Below are positions 1 to 10,042 of a stretch of DNA of 64,000 nt, piece after piece. Position 1 is the stretch's first letter, and the number at the start of each line of letters is the position of its first letter. The notes below the pieces were generated by a model. That model saw only the letters and a program-made list of their open reading frames with translations. It was not told where the DNA came from and ran no database searches. The position numbers and the translations under genes were made by a program. The stretch spans positions 1 to 64,000 of the forward strand of contig JACKQL020000029.1 in the NCBI GenBank assembly GCA_018296165.2, written 5' to 3'. The stretch is from Termitomyces sp. T153 (Eukaryota > Basidiomycota > Agaricomycetes > Agaricales > Lyophyllaceae).

Positions 1-8
1 CATAGACA

Positions 9-44
9 AGCTACGCCCCGTGCCAAAGGCATGGGCCTGTAGCT
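9..44. repeat. Hairpin next to minisatellite, locus 1
   Basis: Imperfect inverted repeat. The arm AGCTAC at 9-14 pairs with GTAGCT at 39-44, and a GC-rich inner arm (CCGTGCC against GGCATGG) flanks an AAA loop at 25-27. A better-preserved copy lies at 2390-2427 and a decayed inverted copy near 62055-62091. In all three places a ~58-bp minisatellite lies on one side. The window edge hides what lies to the left. Confidence 0.7.
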
Positions 45-45
45 C

Positions 46-400
46 TTGCTTCATCCCAGACCCAACCTCACTTCATTTGGTTAGGTCCTTGTATTTCAAA
101 CTTAATGCTTCATCCCAGACCCAACCTCACTTCATTCAGTTAGGTCTTTATATTTCAAACTCAATGCTTCATCCCAGACCCAACCTCACTTCATTTGGTT
201 AGGTCCTTGTATTTCAAACTCAATGCTAATTTCCAGACCCAACCTTACTTTGTTCAGTTAGGTCTTTGTATTTCTAACTCAGTGCTTCATCCCAGACCCA
301 ACCTCACTTCGTTTGGTTAGGTCCTTGTATTTCAAACTCAATGCTCAGTCCCAGACCCAACCTCACTTCGTTCAGTTAGGTCTTTGTATTTTGTTGACCA
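46..400. repeat. Minisatellite, ~58-bp unit, about 6 copies, locus 1
   Basis: Tandem repeat with a unit of roughly 57-60 bp. Each unit holds a CCCAGACCCAACCTCACTT core followed by GGTTAGGTC and a T-rich tail (TTGTATTTCAAACTC). Units begin near 50, 108, 166, 226, 285 and 345, with single-base differences. The short reading frames across it are simply the repeat translated and are not genes. The same repeat occurs at 2428-2715 and, inverted, at 61744-62050. Confidence 0.85.
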
Positions 401-568
401 AGTGTTGCTTTTCTCTTACTATTCAATACACTGAGATTTCATCTATAAACCAATCATGTATCTATATTACATTATTAACAAAATACTACAATGTCCACTG
501 GTATATATTAGAGATGCTGAAAATTATAAAAGTTAGTACTAACCAACCAATTATTTAAACTGTCACAC
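401..568. other. AT-rich spacer, nothing recognised
   Basis: This lies between the minisatellite and the end of the Helitron helicase remnant. I see no coding or RNA signal. It is probably the 3' untranslated part of the minus-strand Helitron copy. Confidence 0.4.
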
Positions 569-1248
569 TTACATTTGTAAACCATTAAGAATATCTATAC
601 CACATGGTCCAGCTATAGACATTAGGTGCTGAAGTTCATAGAAGTTAGCAATTTCTTGCTTGAATCCAACAAAACTCACACTTACATTTGTAAACCATTC
701 AAGATTTCCTGATAGACAATATTTGCAGTCTTTCTTGATGTGTTTTCTGGGTCCAAGATGACTTTGATACAATCTCCTGATGTGCACCGTGAGAGTGCAA
801 CATAAAGTTGGCCATGTGAAAAAACTCCTGATTGAAGGTCCAATCCAACATGCTTGACTGATTGACCCTGAGACTTGTTGATAGTCATAGCAAAGGCCAA
901 TCAAACTGGGAATTGTCTCCTGCACAATGGAATTGGCAAATCTTCTTCAGACACATCCATGTTGATTCTTGGAATCAAAACAATTGATCCTGCAAACTTG
1001 GCATCTCCACTGATGATCCTACATCTGAGAACTCTGGTGCTGATGTGAGTGACAATCATTCTTGTCCCATTGCAAAGTCCTTTGGTTGTATCCAGATTCC
1101 TGAGCAGCATGACAGGAACACCAATCTTCAAAGCCAATTTAGCCAAAGGCAAACTGCTGGCTCTGAGAGAGTTGAGGTATTCCATTGGATACAATGCAAG
1201 GCCATTAGGATTCCCATCATCAGATATAACAGAGTCTGCACTCTGGTA
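569..1248 (-). pseudogene. Helitron helicase, PIF1-type C-terminal part
   Basis: Helitrons move by rolling-circle replication using a Rep-helicase protein. This piece encodes only the end of the helicase. Visible signatures are a segment around GVPVMLLRNLD followed by CNGTRMIV, then TINKSQGQS and LYVALSR, the last conserved motifs of PIF1/UvrD_C-like helicases. The reading frame runs through 1248-682, broken by one TGA at 901-903 where Arg would be expected, consistent with CGA to TGA decay. A short segment near the end (LNGLQM region, 560-600 and 672-707) is duplicated. Rep and most of the helicase are missing: at about 1245 the sequence jumps directly from the N-terminal region into this segment. 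A non-functional, internally deleted copy. Confidence 0.85.
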
Positions 1249-2193
1249 AGCAGCACATGCCAAACTTTGGGCTGTTTCTAGTAGACTTTGTGAGCTTTTC
1301 AGCATCAAAATGTAAAGCTTGGCAGTGTGGACATATGACAGTCATAGGACCAAGATAGTGTGGAGGGTGTTCAATCAAGTAAGGTTGCCTTCCTCTTGGA
1401 ACAGGCTGAATAGGACCAAGCTGTGGTGGAATAGGAAGCTCAAGGGGAGGCTGTTCAGCAGGATTTTGTAGTCCTGCTGGATGGTTGGGTAGGGCAGGGT
1501 CCAAGTCTTCTGCAGGTCTCTGTTGAGCAGGATCAACATATTCTAAGCCATCATCAGAAGACATGTCATCCTGAGGACCCAATGGATCATCAAGGAGAGG
1601 ATCCAATTGCTCTGCTAGTTGATGTTGAGCAGGATCAACATATTCTAAGTCATCCTCAGAAGGTATATCATTCTGAGGACCTAAATCATTGAAATCCTCT
1701 TCCAGATCAGCTTCATGTTGCTGTTCCCAGCCTTGAAAGATTCTTTGAGCCATAGCTGCATTCAAAGGCCTATGTTCAGGATTCAAATCAATATGCTATT
1801 GAACTTTGTTAATTAAAGTAGCATTTTGAAGTAGTCTTAAACTGACCTCAGCTCTGAATAGCTCTTCTTCTTGTCTTGCTCTCTCCTGTCTTTCCTGGCT
1901 CAAAATAGCCAATGCCTATTGCCTTTCCTGATCTTGTCTCAGTCTTTGTTGCTCTTGCAACACTGCTAGTGCCCCTTGTTGTTGCCTCTCCTGCTCTGTA
2001 CCCATAAAAATATGCCTTAGCCTTTGTTGCTCTTGCAAGATTGCCAGTGCCTGCTCTTGTTGCCTCTGTCTCAGCCTTTGTTGCTCTTCCAACAGTGCTT
2101 GGAGAGCAAGTGGAGCTGGTGCCATTATAAGCTCAGGCAAGGGACTATTTCTGACCCTTCTATGTACAGGGGCAGGCAAAGGTGGCACTATTC
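1243..2193 (-). pseudogene. Helitron N-terminal region, copy A (Gln-rich plus CPHC motif)
   Basis: One frame from 2193 to about 1247. It starts with a Gln/Arg-rich repetitive stretch (EEQQRLRQRQQEQ type), then an acidic, proline-rich linker, then the motif CPHCQALHFDAEKL near 1300 that precedes the Rep domain in fungal Helitrons. Stops at 1916-1918 and near 1797 are TAG where CAG (Gln) fits. The Gln-rich part (1787-2193) is a near-duplicate of 2716-3122 in copy B. Upstream, the coding sequence joins abruptly to the element's 5' leader at 2193, so about 0.8 kb present in copy B is deleted here. The Rep catalytic region is absent. Confidence 0.8.
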
Positions 2194-2388
2194 TAGTCTA
2201 CTGTATTTTTTTTGTAAAAAATGTATCTGAAGAGTGGCAAAACAGCCAAGTCTAGTTCTATTACTATAAAAGGGTTGAAATTTGTCAGCATTTGTCAGCG
2301 CTGACAAATTTTAGTCAGCACAGTCCAAAGTTGTTGCATATATTGAGCGCACAGCCACTTTCCCAGGAGTCATCCCATATATTATAGA
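2194..2388 (-). other. Helitron 5' leader, copy A, with perfect palindrome
   Basis: Non-coding leader related to 3930-4121. It contains a perfect 18-bp palindrome TTTGTCAGCGCTGACAAA at 2291-2308. Read on the minus strand, the leader would begin TCTATAATATATGGG at 2388, which fits the 5'-TC rule of Helitrons and abuts the hairpin at 2390-2427. That 2388 is the true terminus is an inference. Confidence 0.5.
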
Positions 2389-2389
2389 C

Positions 2390-2427
2390 GAGCTACACCC
2401 CGTGCCTTCGGCACGGGCCTGTAGCTC
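2390..2427. repeat. GC-rich hairpin, locus 2 (best preserved)
   Basis: The inverted repeat GAGCTACA plus CCGTGCC pairs with GGCACGG plus TGTAGCTC around a TTC loop (2407-2409), with only two or three unpaired positions. It sits between a minisatellite (right) and a Helitron leader (left). Helitrons carry a 3' hairpin near their end, so this may be the 3' end of copy B, but no canonical CTRR terminus follows it. Confidence 0.8.
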
Positions 2428-2715
2428 TTGCTTCATCCCAGACCCAACCTCACTTTGTTCAGTTAGGTCCTCAATATTCTACTCAATGCTTCATCCCAGA
2501 CCCAACCTCACTTCGTTTGGTTAGGTCCTTGTATTTCAAACTTAATGCTTCATCCCAGACCCAACCTCACTTCGTTCGGTTAGGTCTTTGTATTTCAAAC
2601 TTAATGCTAATTCCCAGACCCAACCTCACTTCGTTCGGTTAGGTCCTTGTATTTCAGACTCAATGCTAATTCCCAGACCCAACCTCACTTTGTTCGGTTA
2701 GGTCCTTGTATTTTC
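2428..2715. repeat. Minisatellite, ~58-bp unit, about 5 copies, locus 2
   Basis: Same unit as 46-400, same orientation relative to its hairpin. It interrupts Helitron copy B: the sequence up to 2716 matches copy A around 1787-1803, and then the minisatellite begins. Confidence 0.85.
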
Positions 2716-3633
2716 AATATGCTATTGAACTTTGTTAATTAAAGTAGCATTTTGAAGTAGTCTTGAACTGACCTCTGCTCTGAATAGCTCTTCTTCCTGT
2801 CTTGCTCTCTCCTGTCTTTCCTGGCTCAAAATAACCAATGCCTGTTGCCTTTCCTGATCTTGTCTCAGTCTTTGTTGCTCTTGCAACACTGCTAGTGCCC
2901 CTTGTTGTTGCCTCTCCTGCTCTGTACCCATAACAATATGCCTTAGCCTTTGTTGCTCTTGCAAGATTGCCAGTGCCTGCTCTTGTTGCCTCTGTCTCAG
3001 CCTTTGTTGCTCTTCCAACAGTGCTTGGGGAGCAAGTGGAGCTGGTACCATTATAAGCTCTGGTAAAAGAGGATTTCTGACCCTTCTATGTACAGGAGCA
3101 GGCAACAGTGGCACCATTCTAGGTAAGGGATTCTGTAAAGGAGCATCCCAACCTTCTGGTAAAACTGTTTCTGGAATGACCATAGCAGCTTGAGCAACAG
3201 CAGACTGATTGAGTCTATTGCCTCTTCTCTGTACAGTAGGAGGTAGAGGTGGCACCACTCTAGGTATGGGATTCTGCAAAGGAGCATCCCACCCTTCAGG
3301 CAAAACAGTTTCTGGAATGTCCATAAAAAATGGATCAGCAGCAGCAGCTGCCTGCCTAATAGGTCTTCCCAAAGAGCCAGAAGCAGTGGCTATAAGTCTC
3401 AAACCCCCAGTTGCCATAGATTGATTGATACCCCCAGGCCCCAATTGAAGTGGTGGGACAACCACAGTATTGATCTGTTCCAAAGATCTATTGTTTCTAT
3501 TTGCTCGATGATTGTCAGGATCTGTCATTTGTAACTGTTCAAGTCTCCTTTGATTCCTAGCTTGTTGCCTTTGGCTTTCAGGAGTAGTAGGTGGTTGCCT
3601 GAAACATCCATTGTTAAGCAATTTAACAGTCAA
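2716..3633 (-). pseudogene. Helitron N-terminal Gln-rich protein, copy B
   Basis: An open frame of about 300 codons. The N-terminus is basic and Gln/Arg-rich (SQRQQARNQRR), followed by a segment with two repeated blocks (IPETVLPEGWDAPLQNP occurs twice) and a Gln/Arg coiled-coil-like tail with repeats of EEQQRLRQ and EQQRLRH. Leaders of this kind precede the Rep domain in basidiomycete Helitrons. The frame ends at a TAG at 2722 (CAG expected) and the body is then cut off by the minisatellite. It matches copy A over 2716-3122. No catalytic motif is present, so this is a fragment. Confidence 0.7.
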
Positions 3634-3728
3634 AAACCATTAAAATTGACTTGCATGATGAGATATTTGATGTATCAATAGCTTAATATGGTTAAGGAGT
3701 TACTAATAAGCTTGTTAGTCAACATCAA

Positions 3729-3911
3729 TCAATCAATAGATGTGACCAAACATACTTTGTCATGTGGCCTCCTTTCCACAACTTCAGAAATGCCCATTAT
3801 TTGGTCATGTTGTGTCCAAAAACGCGTGAGGCATGAAAAACAGTGTCCACTAAATTGCGTTTGGCCTTTTTCATCCCTGCAGACTATCTGGCACCTTTTA
3901 CACATAGTCAA
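3729..3911 (-). pseudogene. Cys-rich leader of Helitron copy B
   Basis: A short frame with CKRCQIVCRDEKG and GHCFSC, resembling the cysteine-containing start of fungal Helitron polyproteins (CxxC followed by DEKG and FS). It lies just upstream of the Gln-rich frame on the same strand, separated by about 95 bp with stops. Assignment rests on position and a few residues, so it is tentative. Confidence 0.4.
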
Positions 3912-3929
3912 AAGATAGTATATATGTAT

Positions 3930-4121
3930 TAAAGCTGTCTACTGCATTTGTTTTGGTGAAAAATTTATCCGAAGAGCGTAAAAACAGCCAAATCTGATTG
4001 TATTACCATAAAAGGGTTTAAATTTGTCAGCATTTGTTAGCGCTGACAAATTTTAGTCAGCAGAAAAGTCGTCGCATAGGCGCAGCCACATTCCCATGTC
4101 CGTCATTGCATAATATATAGA
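3930..4121 (-). other. Helitron 5' leader, copy B
   Basis: Homologous to 2194-2388 along its length, including the palindrome (4033-4050, one mismatch: TTTGTTAGCGCTGACAAA) and an AT-rich candidate 5' end beginning TCTATATATTATG on the minus strand at 4121. Two leaders with the same palindrome argue that this is a functional terminal region of the element. Confidence 0.5.
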
Positions 4122-4184
4122 TACAGGAATCCTAGTGATTGGATACTTCTGTATTGCTGTGAATACAAGATTATAGACTGTAAC

Positions 4185-6700
4185 AATGTTACACATTAGT
4201 GATGAGTTTCTGGGCATGTGCTGTCCATTGGAGCTTTGGGTCAATGATAACTCCAAGGTACTAGTACAAATCCACCATGTCTACTCTTTGGGCAGTGATT
4301 GAGCTGTCAGTATTGTTGTAGAAGAGGGTGAGGTTGTTAGGAGGGAGGTCAAATCTAGATTGGGGGAAATCATTAGTGCTAACTTTGAGAGTCCAAAGAG
4401 AGAGTTATGAAGAAGGGACCAGTCAAAGGTGTTGTCAGCGCATTCTATGATGTCTTCACAATGGCATGGATCTCCATCAGAGTCTTGACCACTGCTAAGA
4501 ACATTATATTGTCAAGAAAACCTGAGGATTGTTCAGATTGCTGTTGGGAGTGGGATACAGTTATGAGAGAGGCATTGTAAAAGGCATAGAAGAGCATTGA
4601 GAGGGGCATCTCTGAGTGTTACCATTGTCAATGGAGAACCATTCAGAGATGAAGTCATCAAAACTGAGGTGGGTGCATCTGTCAGATAGCATACATTCAG
4701 CTAGACAGATATAGCAGGCAGGGACTTTGTGCTCCATCATGTTGTATAGGAGGCAGTTCTTGACTGTGTTTGGGGAAAGCTCCTTGAATGTCTAGAAAGA
4801 GTGCAGTTGCAATGTTACCAGACCACCAAGCATCCTTGATCCTTTGGACAACCAGATGCATGGTGTTGATGGTATTATCACTAGAGCACCCACCAAATTG
4901 GCCTGGGGGCAGCATTCCATGCTTCTCAGCAAGAAAGGAGAGGTAAGCTGCAACTAGAGTTGATAAGAGTCTTCTGATGATGTTCAGGAGACTAATTGAG
5001 CAGTATGCTTTGGCCATGTTATATGCAGGTTTCCCTGGTTTGTGTAGAACTAATGTTGTGGATTCAAGCCAACTTGGATAATAGACATACAGCTCAAAGA
5101 CCACCAGGAGAATATAGTAGAGGTAGTCAACAAGGACATCTGTGCAACATTTGAGGACAATGTTGGTGATGCCATCTGGCCCTGGTGCCTTGAATGGAGG
5201 GAGGTTTTGGATGGTGGCTAGGATGTGTTCCCTTGAGAAGGGTTCTGCATCTAGTAGGGGAGAAGAGTATGTGGTAGAGGGAATGGGGGAAAAAGAAGGG
5301 GGAGATGGGAAAAACAACTCAGCTAATGCTTCCACCTTTTCTAGGTTGGACTTGGCTACTTGGAGTTGGCCTCCAACATTTGAGGTCTGGTACTCTGTCT
5401 CTTGCTTGGTCAGAGGGCTTGTAGATGACATATTTGTTGGAAAAGTAGATCTGCCAAGCACTGATGCCTTCAAGCCACTCTTTCCAGTGGCTTTCTTTGG
5501 TCAATCAGATCTCAGATGCCATTTTGCAGGCAAGGCAGGCTGATTTGTTGTGAGAAGGGTGGTTGGATAGGTTGCAAAACCTGAAGGCCAGATTGTCAGC
5601 TTTGTGACATACATACTTCAATGTCTTGAGGTTTTTGTTCCACCAGTGCTTGGTGTGAGGGCAGAGTTTGTGGAGTGGGACCCTCCTATATGATCAAAGT
5701 GAGGTCAGTAACTTTGCAGTCAAACTCCTTGAAGAAGGAGATCAATCTTGCAGGTGAGCAAGTCTGCATTTGCTCCTTGAGAGCATTATTGAAAGATTCC
5801 CAGTCTGTGGACTGAATGTTGCAGGAGGGTGGAGAAGAGGAGCAGGGCAGGGGGAGTTCAATTTCTGTAATGACTGGAAGGTGATCAGCTAGATTTGGGC
5901 ACATTTATGGATCAATGTTGCAGCAAATGATGGGGTTGGACTTGGAGTGTGACTCCCAGATACCTTTAGAGTAGGGATGCCTAGCAGGAGTGCCAGTTCC
6001 ATGTCATAAATAGTTAGTAGGTTGAGAAGGGGTTGAATGAAGTCTGCCATGCTATTAAGATGGCAGTTGTCTACTGTCTCCCACAGCAGGTGGTGTTGGT
6101 TGAAATCCCTTAGCCAGATCATGTGTTCAGAGGAGGTGGAGTGGGCAATGTGAAAGGAGGAAGAGTGTAACAGATTGGGCCCTCTGGCCTATTTTGGACT
6201 TAGTAGCACAGCCACCCCCCTAGTCTTTGTCCTTACCACTGTGTGTAGTCACCTTTTCCACTATAGAATTGGGTCATACACACTTGGGACTGGGGACTGA
6301 GGCTCACCTGTAACCAACTGTTACAAAGAGAGAAAAGTAGAAAGTGAGGACATCACCTTGTTATGCTTGCAGTCATTGTAAATCTTGAACAGCAACAGAA
6401 AGCTAAATTTGCCAGTGAAGCAGACTGCTGAGATGTCCATGGAGTTGATGGTCACTTAAGTGTAGGCATTTGTCAAGATGTTTGTGTTTTGGGATTGTGT
6501 GCTGCCATTGCATATGTGATCAGAGGAGTAGATCACCTTTCAGAAGTTGGATGCTCTGGTGTTTCCCAAACAGTCAAGGAACAGCTCTTGGATAGCAAGG
6601 ATGTCTCAGTCTTCTGGTTGAGCTGATGTCAGAAGTTCAGCTTGTGAACATTGGATTTACATACATTTTGTTGCCATATCTGCAGCTTGCCTGGTGCCAA
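4185..6700 (-). pseudogene. Non-LTR retrotransposon ORF2: endonuclease and reverse transcriptase
   Basis: Reads from right to left. The AP-type endonuclease starts near 6640 (ILAIQE, then DFNQHHLLWE near 6110 and ADHLPVI near 5895). The reverse transcriptase follows with PPFKAPGPDGITN near 5190, LDIQGAFP near 4790, a TQ-x-CP segment near 4620 and FLDN (expected FLDD) near 4510. The thumb ends near 4190 at LGVIIDPK-type residues. The longest open stretch is 4697-5473. Many stops and frameshifts break the rest. Copy-and-paste retrotransposon, dead. ORF1 lies upstream on the same strand, beyond the inserted solo LTR. Confidence 0.85.
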
Positions 6701-6775
6701 AGGGGAGCAGTGGTTTATTGTTTAGTGGAGGAGGTGGTGCCTGTGGCATGTGTTGTCCCCTGTTTCCTAGGTTGG

Positions 6776-8030
6776 TGATAAGACCCACTTGTCACTGAGC
6801 ACCATTACTGACATCTCTGACTATCTTATCTGGGCAGCATCTCATGTGGACACAACATGATTATGCACAAGTCATGCAACATTATCATGTGTGGTCTAGC
6901 CCCAAGGTCTGGAACAACATAGCCATTGCACAGGATTCTAGTGACCACAAATCTGTTGAATTACAAGCCTCATCTCATGGAGTCTAGCCCTTGGATCTAG
7001 AACAATAAGGTCAAGACCTTTCCTTAGCAACATTACTTAGCCACAACAATACTTCTCAAAATGGATATTAAAGGCCATGTGACTCCTTACTTATCATTTC
7101 TCTTGTCTTGCTTACAAACATACCTGAATGACATCTACACTTTAGATATTGACATGAGGTATGCTTTTTTTCTTACTGACACCTATTATGCATCTTTTTG
7201 ACATTGCATACATACACTTGGTTACCATACTGACATCCAGTATGTATTATGGACACTTTGGCAGATGCTGTTTCTGGCAGTGACTATCTTTCCTTTCTGA
7301 GTACTATACTTATGAACAGTATAAATACTGCCTGTACATACAGCTAGAATAGACAATCCACCAGAGTATTGTCCTCCTCTTAGTATTCTTCAGCTCTTAG
7401 GCTTCAGCTCTCTTCTTATCACTCTTTCTCATCATTGTTAACAACTTAGCAACTAGTCTTGATGACCTTGTTATTTGATTTAGCATGGGTACCAACTGCA
7501 GGTACTCTTTAGTGTGCTGCAACTTAGCAATGCTAGTGACTGCAGCTAGCAACCAGTTTGCATTTATTTTCCCACTCCTACCAATTTCACTTACTCCCTT
7601 CTCCCATCTTTCCACCTGTTGCTAGGCACTTACCATCCTTAGCAATCTTCCTTGTCACCCTAGTTCTTAGCGACTTGTTTTGCATCCCTATCATTTTATT
7701 CCTCTTCCTTGATATCTTTCACTTTCCTACCCACTCTATTGTTTCCAATCATTTAGTCCACCCCTTTTACTGACTTATTTCCTTCCCCTTTTCTTAGCAA
7801 TTTCTGCCAGTGACCTTGCATCATCATTTGGAAAGTTAGGCTAGGCTAGCAATAGTGACATTTTTCACTTGTCTCCTACATCACCCATTCATCCATTAGC
7901 TCTTGTTTTCTGGGATGTTTACCAACTTGCCCTCATTACTTCCTATTGCCAGCTACCCCATATAGTTGCTCATGTTTAGACTTTCTTTTGTTTTTTCTGC
8001 ATGGCAGCTAGGTGGCATAGGAGCACATCA
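6776..8030 (+). mobile_element. Solo LTR inside the non-LTR element
   Basis: A 1,255-bp sequence starting TGATAAGACCCAC and ending CACATCA. It is homologous along its length to 29985-31093 (plus) and to 28809-29962 (minus). The flanks TTGG (6772-6775) and TTAG (8031-8034) form a candidate 4-bp target duplication with one change. It contains a TATA-like palindrome CAGTATAAATACTG at 7317-7330. It separates ORF1 and ORF2 of the LINE. No internal retroelement sequence is attached, hence solo. Confidence 0.8.
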
Positions 8031-8965
8031 TTAGAAGGTGAAGCCAAAGCCTCCCAGGTTGCCCATCTTACTGGGGGCTCTAGAGCTCAACAGGGTGTTC
8101 TGAGGTGTATTATCTACTCAAGGAGTTGATGTTGGGTGGATCCTTGCTTGAAGAAGTTCACTTGCTGCTGATGGGATTGGGGGTCCTTGGAGTGGCAGGG
8201 TCCATGTGGATTCATGTTTTGGTGGTGCTGTGGCCCATGTTGACAGGTCATTGGTCAGGAAGTACAGCATCTTGTTCTTGGAGAATCATTTCTCAAAGGC
8301 CTTGCATTGTTTCTTGAATTCTGAGCATTCACCATCTGCACTGGTGTGAGTAGACTCAGGTCCACAGGATATGCACCTGTGCAGCACAGCAGAGCAGTGT
8401 GCTATCATGTGGCTAGTACTTGTGCACCTGACACATGCCTGCTCCTTGGAGCATTTGTTCTTGATATGGCTGTAGTGTTGGCAGTTGCTATAGTAGATTG
8501 GCTCTCAGATGTCTTTACAGATTGTGACTTGTTGTTCCTCTATGAAAATGCTGTTACAGATGAGGTTGTTGGCTGTGTTGGAGTTTTTGCGGGTAATCTT
8601 GAGCAATGCTACTGTCTGTTTTGCTGAGCAGAGATTAGAATTCTTGAGCTAGAGTGTTGATGCAATGGAGTCCAGTGCTAGGCTATTTTTGAATTCAATA
8701 GTTTGTAGACAGTTGACATTGTCTGGGTTGAGGGGGCAAATGCACAGGATGAACCTTTCAATGACAGTGAAGGCCTTGTTGTCAACCTCCATGTTTTCAC
8801 CAAATATCTTGCTGAAAGAGACTCATTTAGTGAGCACAGATTGTTGGAACCTTTTGGCAGACTCAACACTATCAAACTTAGCAATGTATGCACCAGCATT
8901 CAGTGTTCTGAGACCTATAGCCTGAGTCCTGAGTGTAACAAACTTGATTTCCCTGTCTTCTGCCT
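8031..8965 (-). pseudogene. Non-LTR retrotransposon ORF1 (zinc-knuckle gag-like), partial
   Basis: Broken minus-strand coding sequence with recognisable nucleic-acid-binding cysteine motifs: a C-x2-C-x3-GH-x4-C type knuckle near 8470, a second CVRC...H...C near 8430, and CGPESTHTSADGEC near 8350. The C-terminal part is proline-rich. ORF1 proteins of LINEs bind the element RNA. The N-terminus is cut at about 8965, where gypsy integrase sequence starts. The solo LTR marks the downstream boundary. Confidence 0.75.
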
Positions 8966-9260
8966 AGTTCAACAATGAAGTCCACTGACACAACACTCTA
9001 GTGGGCAGCTGGAATAGGAAGAGGGTGGAGCTGACCCATGGGTGACTGGCAACAAGGCTTTATGCAGAGGCAGAGATCATAGGTGCTGGTGTAGGTGCCC
9101 ATGTATTGGAATATCTGAGGCCACCAGTGGTTCTGGGACACCAGTTCTAGTATATTCCATCTATGAGGATGTCTGGCTACACAAGAGTCATGATGTTGCT
9201 CTACAATGTGTTGGCAGAGTTTCAGAATGTTGGGCACATAGATGCATCCTCAAAAGGTTA
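8966..9260 (-). pseudogene. Gypsy A integrase, zinc-binding start only
   Basis: The segment around HDSCVARHPHRW, followed by WWPQIFQYMGTY and CLCIKPCC, matches the H2C2 N-terminal integrase domain. The element is then truncated at the LINE junction near 8965, so the DDE core, chromodomain and 3' LTR are missing. A second copy at 16001-17690 keeps those parts. Confidence 0.8.
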
Positions 9261-9372
9261 GAAGCCTATCCTGAAGACCCCACTCATTGGCATGCACTAA
9301 CTCAACTCCACTTGCTCATCAGGCTTATAGGGCCTGGGCAGCCTGGGAAACAGCATCCTCTTGTGCAACCTC

Positions 9373-9973
9373 TCAATTTCCTTGTCTGATGTCCTTAAAG
9401 ATGTTTGTCTTGTCCTCTTGGACCACAATTCCTTCTAGAACACAAATAGCAAAGAGCTCAGGCTTGAGGAGGAGGATGATGTTGTTATTATTCTCTACCA
9501 CAGTACCATTTATGGTCAGCCCACCTAAACAATGTCTCTGGTCTGCCCATGCTCTGTCCAAGTTTGTGATGCAGCAAAAAGTCAAACTTAGCCAGATATA
9601 GGGACCACCAAGCTTGGCATCAATTGAGCTTCTTAGCTGTGCAGAAGAATTCAAGGTTCTTGTAATCTGTCCAGACTTTAAACTTATGCCATGTGCTCTT
9701 AAGAAAATGCCACCATTCCTCAAAGGACCAAATAATGGCAAACATCTCCTTGTCATGGATCTTGTAGTTCCATTCTACTGCATTAAGGTTTTTGGAGTAG
9801 AAAGCTATGGAATGCCACTTGCTATTCTCCTTTGACTTCTGGGAGAGGACTGCTCCCATTGCAAAGTCCAAGCTATCCACTTCAACACAGAAGAAAGAGT
9901 CATCATCTGAGAACAGGAGGACTGGTTTTGAGGTACCAGCTTGCTTGAGGGCACCAAAGGCAACTTGCTGCAA
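9373..9973 (-). pseudogene. Gypsy A RNase H and linker
   Basis: The frame 9973-9620 contains SFFCVEVDSLDFAMGAVLSQ (RNase H, with Asp of the VD...G core), then HDKEMFAIIWSFEEWWHFL and a DYKNLEFF segment. A 127-codon linker frame follows to 9373. RNase H degrades the RNA strand during reverse transcription. Located between RT (right) and integrase (left), as expected for Ty3/gypsy read on the minus strand. Confidence 0.85.
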
Positions 9974-10042
9974 GGACTCCCACCACTATGCTGTGTCCTT
10001 GATAGTGAGGTCAAAGAGGGCATAGGCATGGTGGGAGAAATC

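Noticed and set aside
46..400. Regular tandem repeats that could be taken for a CRISPR array
   Set aside because: Units are contiguous ~58-bp repeats with no unique spacers, and the genome is eukaryotic.
2390..2427. Reading the hairpin as a canonical Helitron 3' end
   Set aside because: The expected CTRR about 10 bases after the hairpin is absent (CTAT is found), and one copy is flanked by extra leader sequence, so the terminus cannot be fixed here.
3729..3911. Cys-rich frame as a host zinc-finger gene
   Set aside because: It is short, lies between the Helitron leader and the Gln-rich Helitron frame on the same strand, and fits the start of a Helitron polyprotein better.
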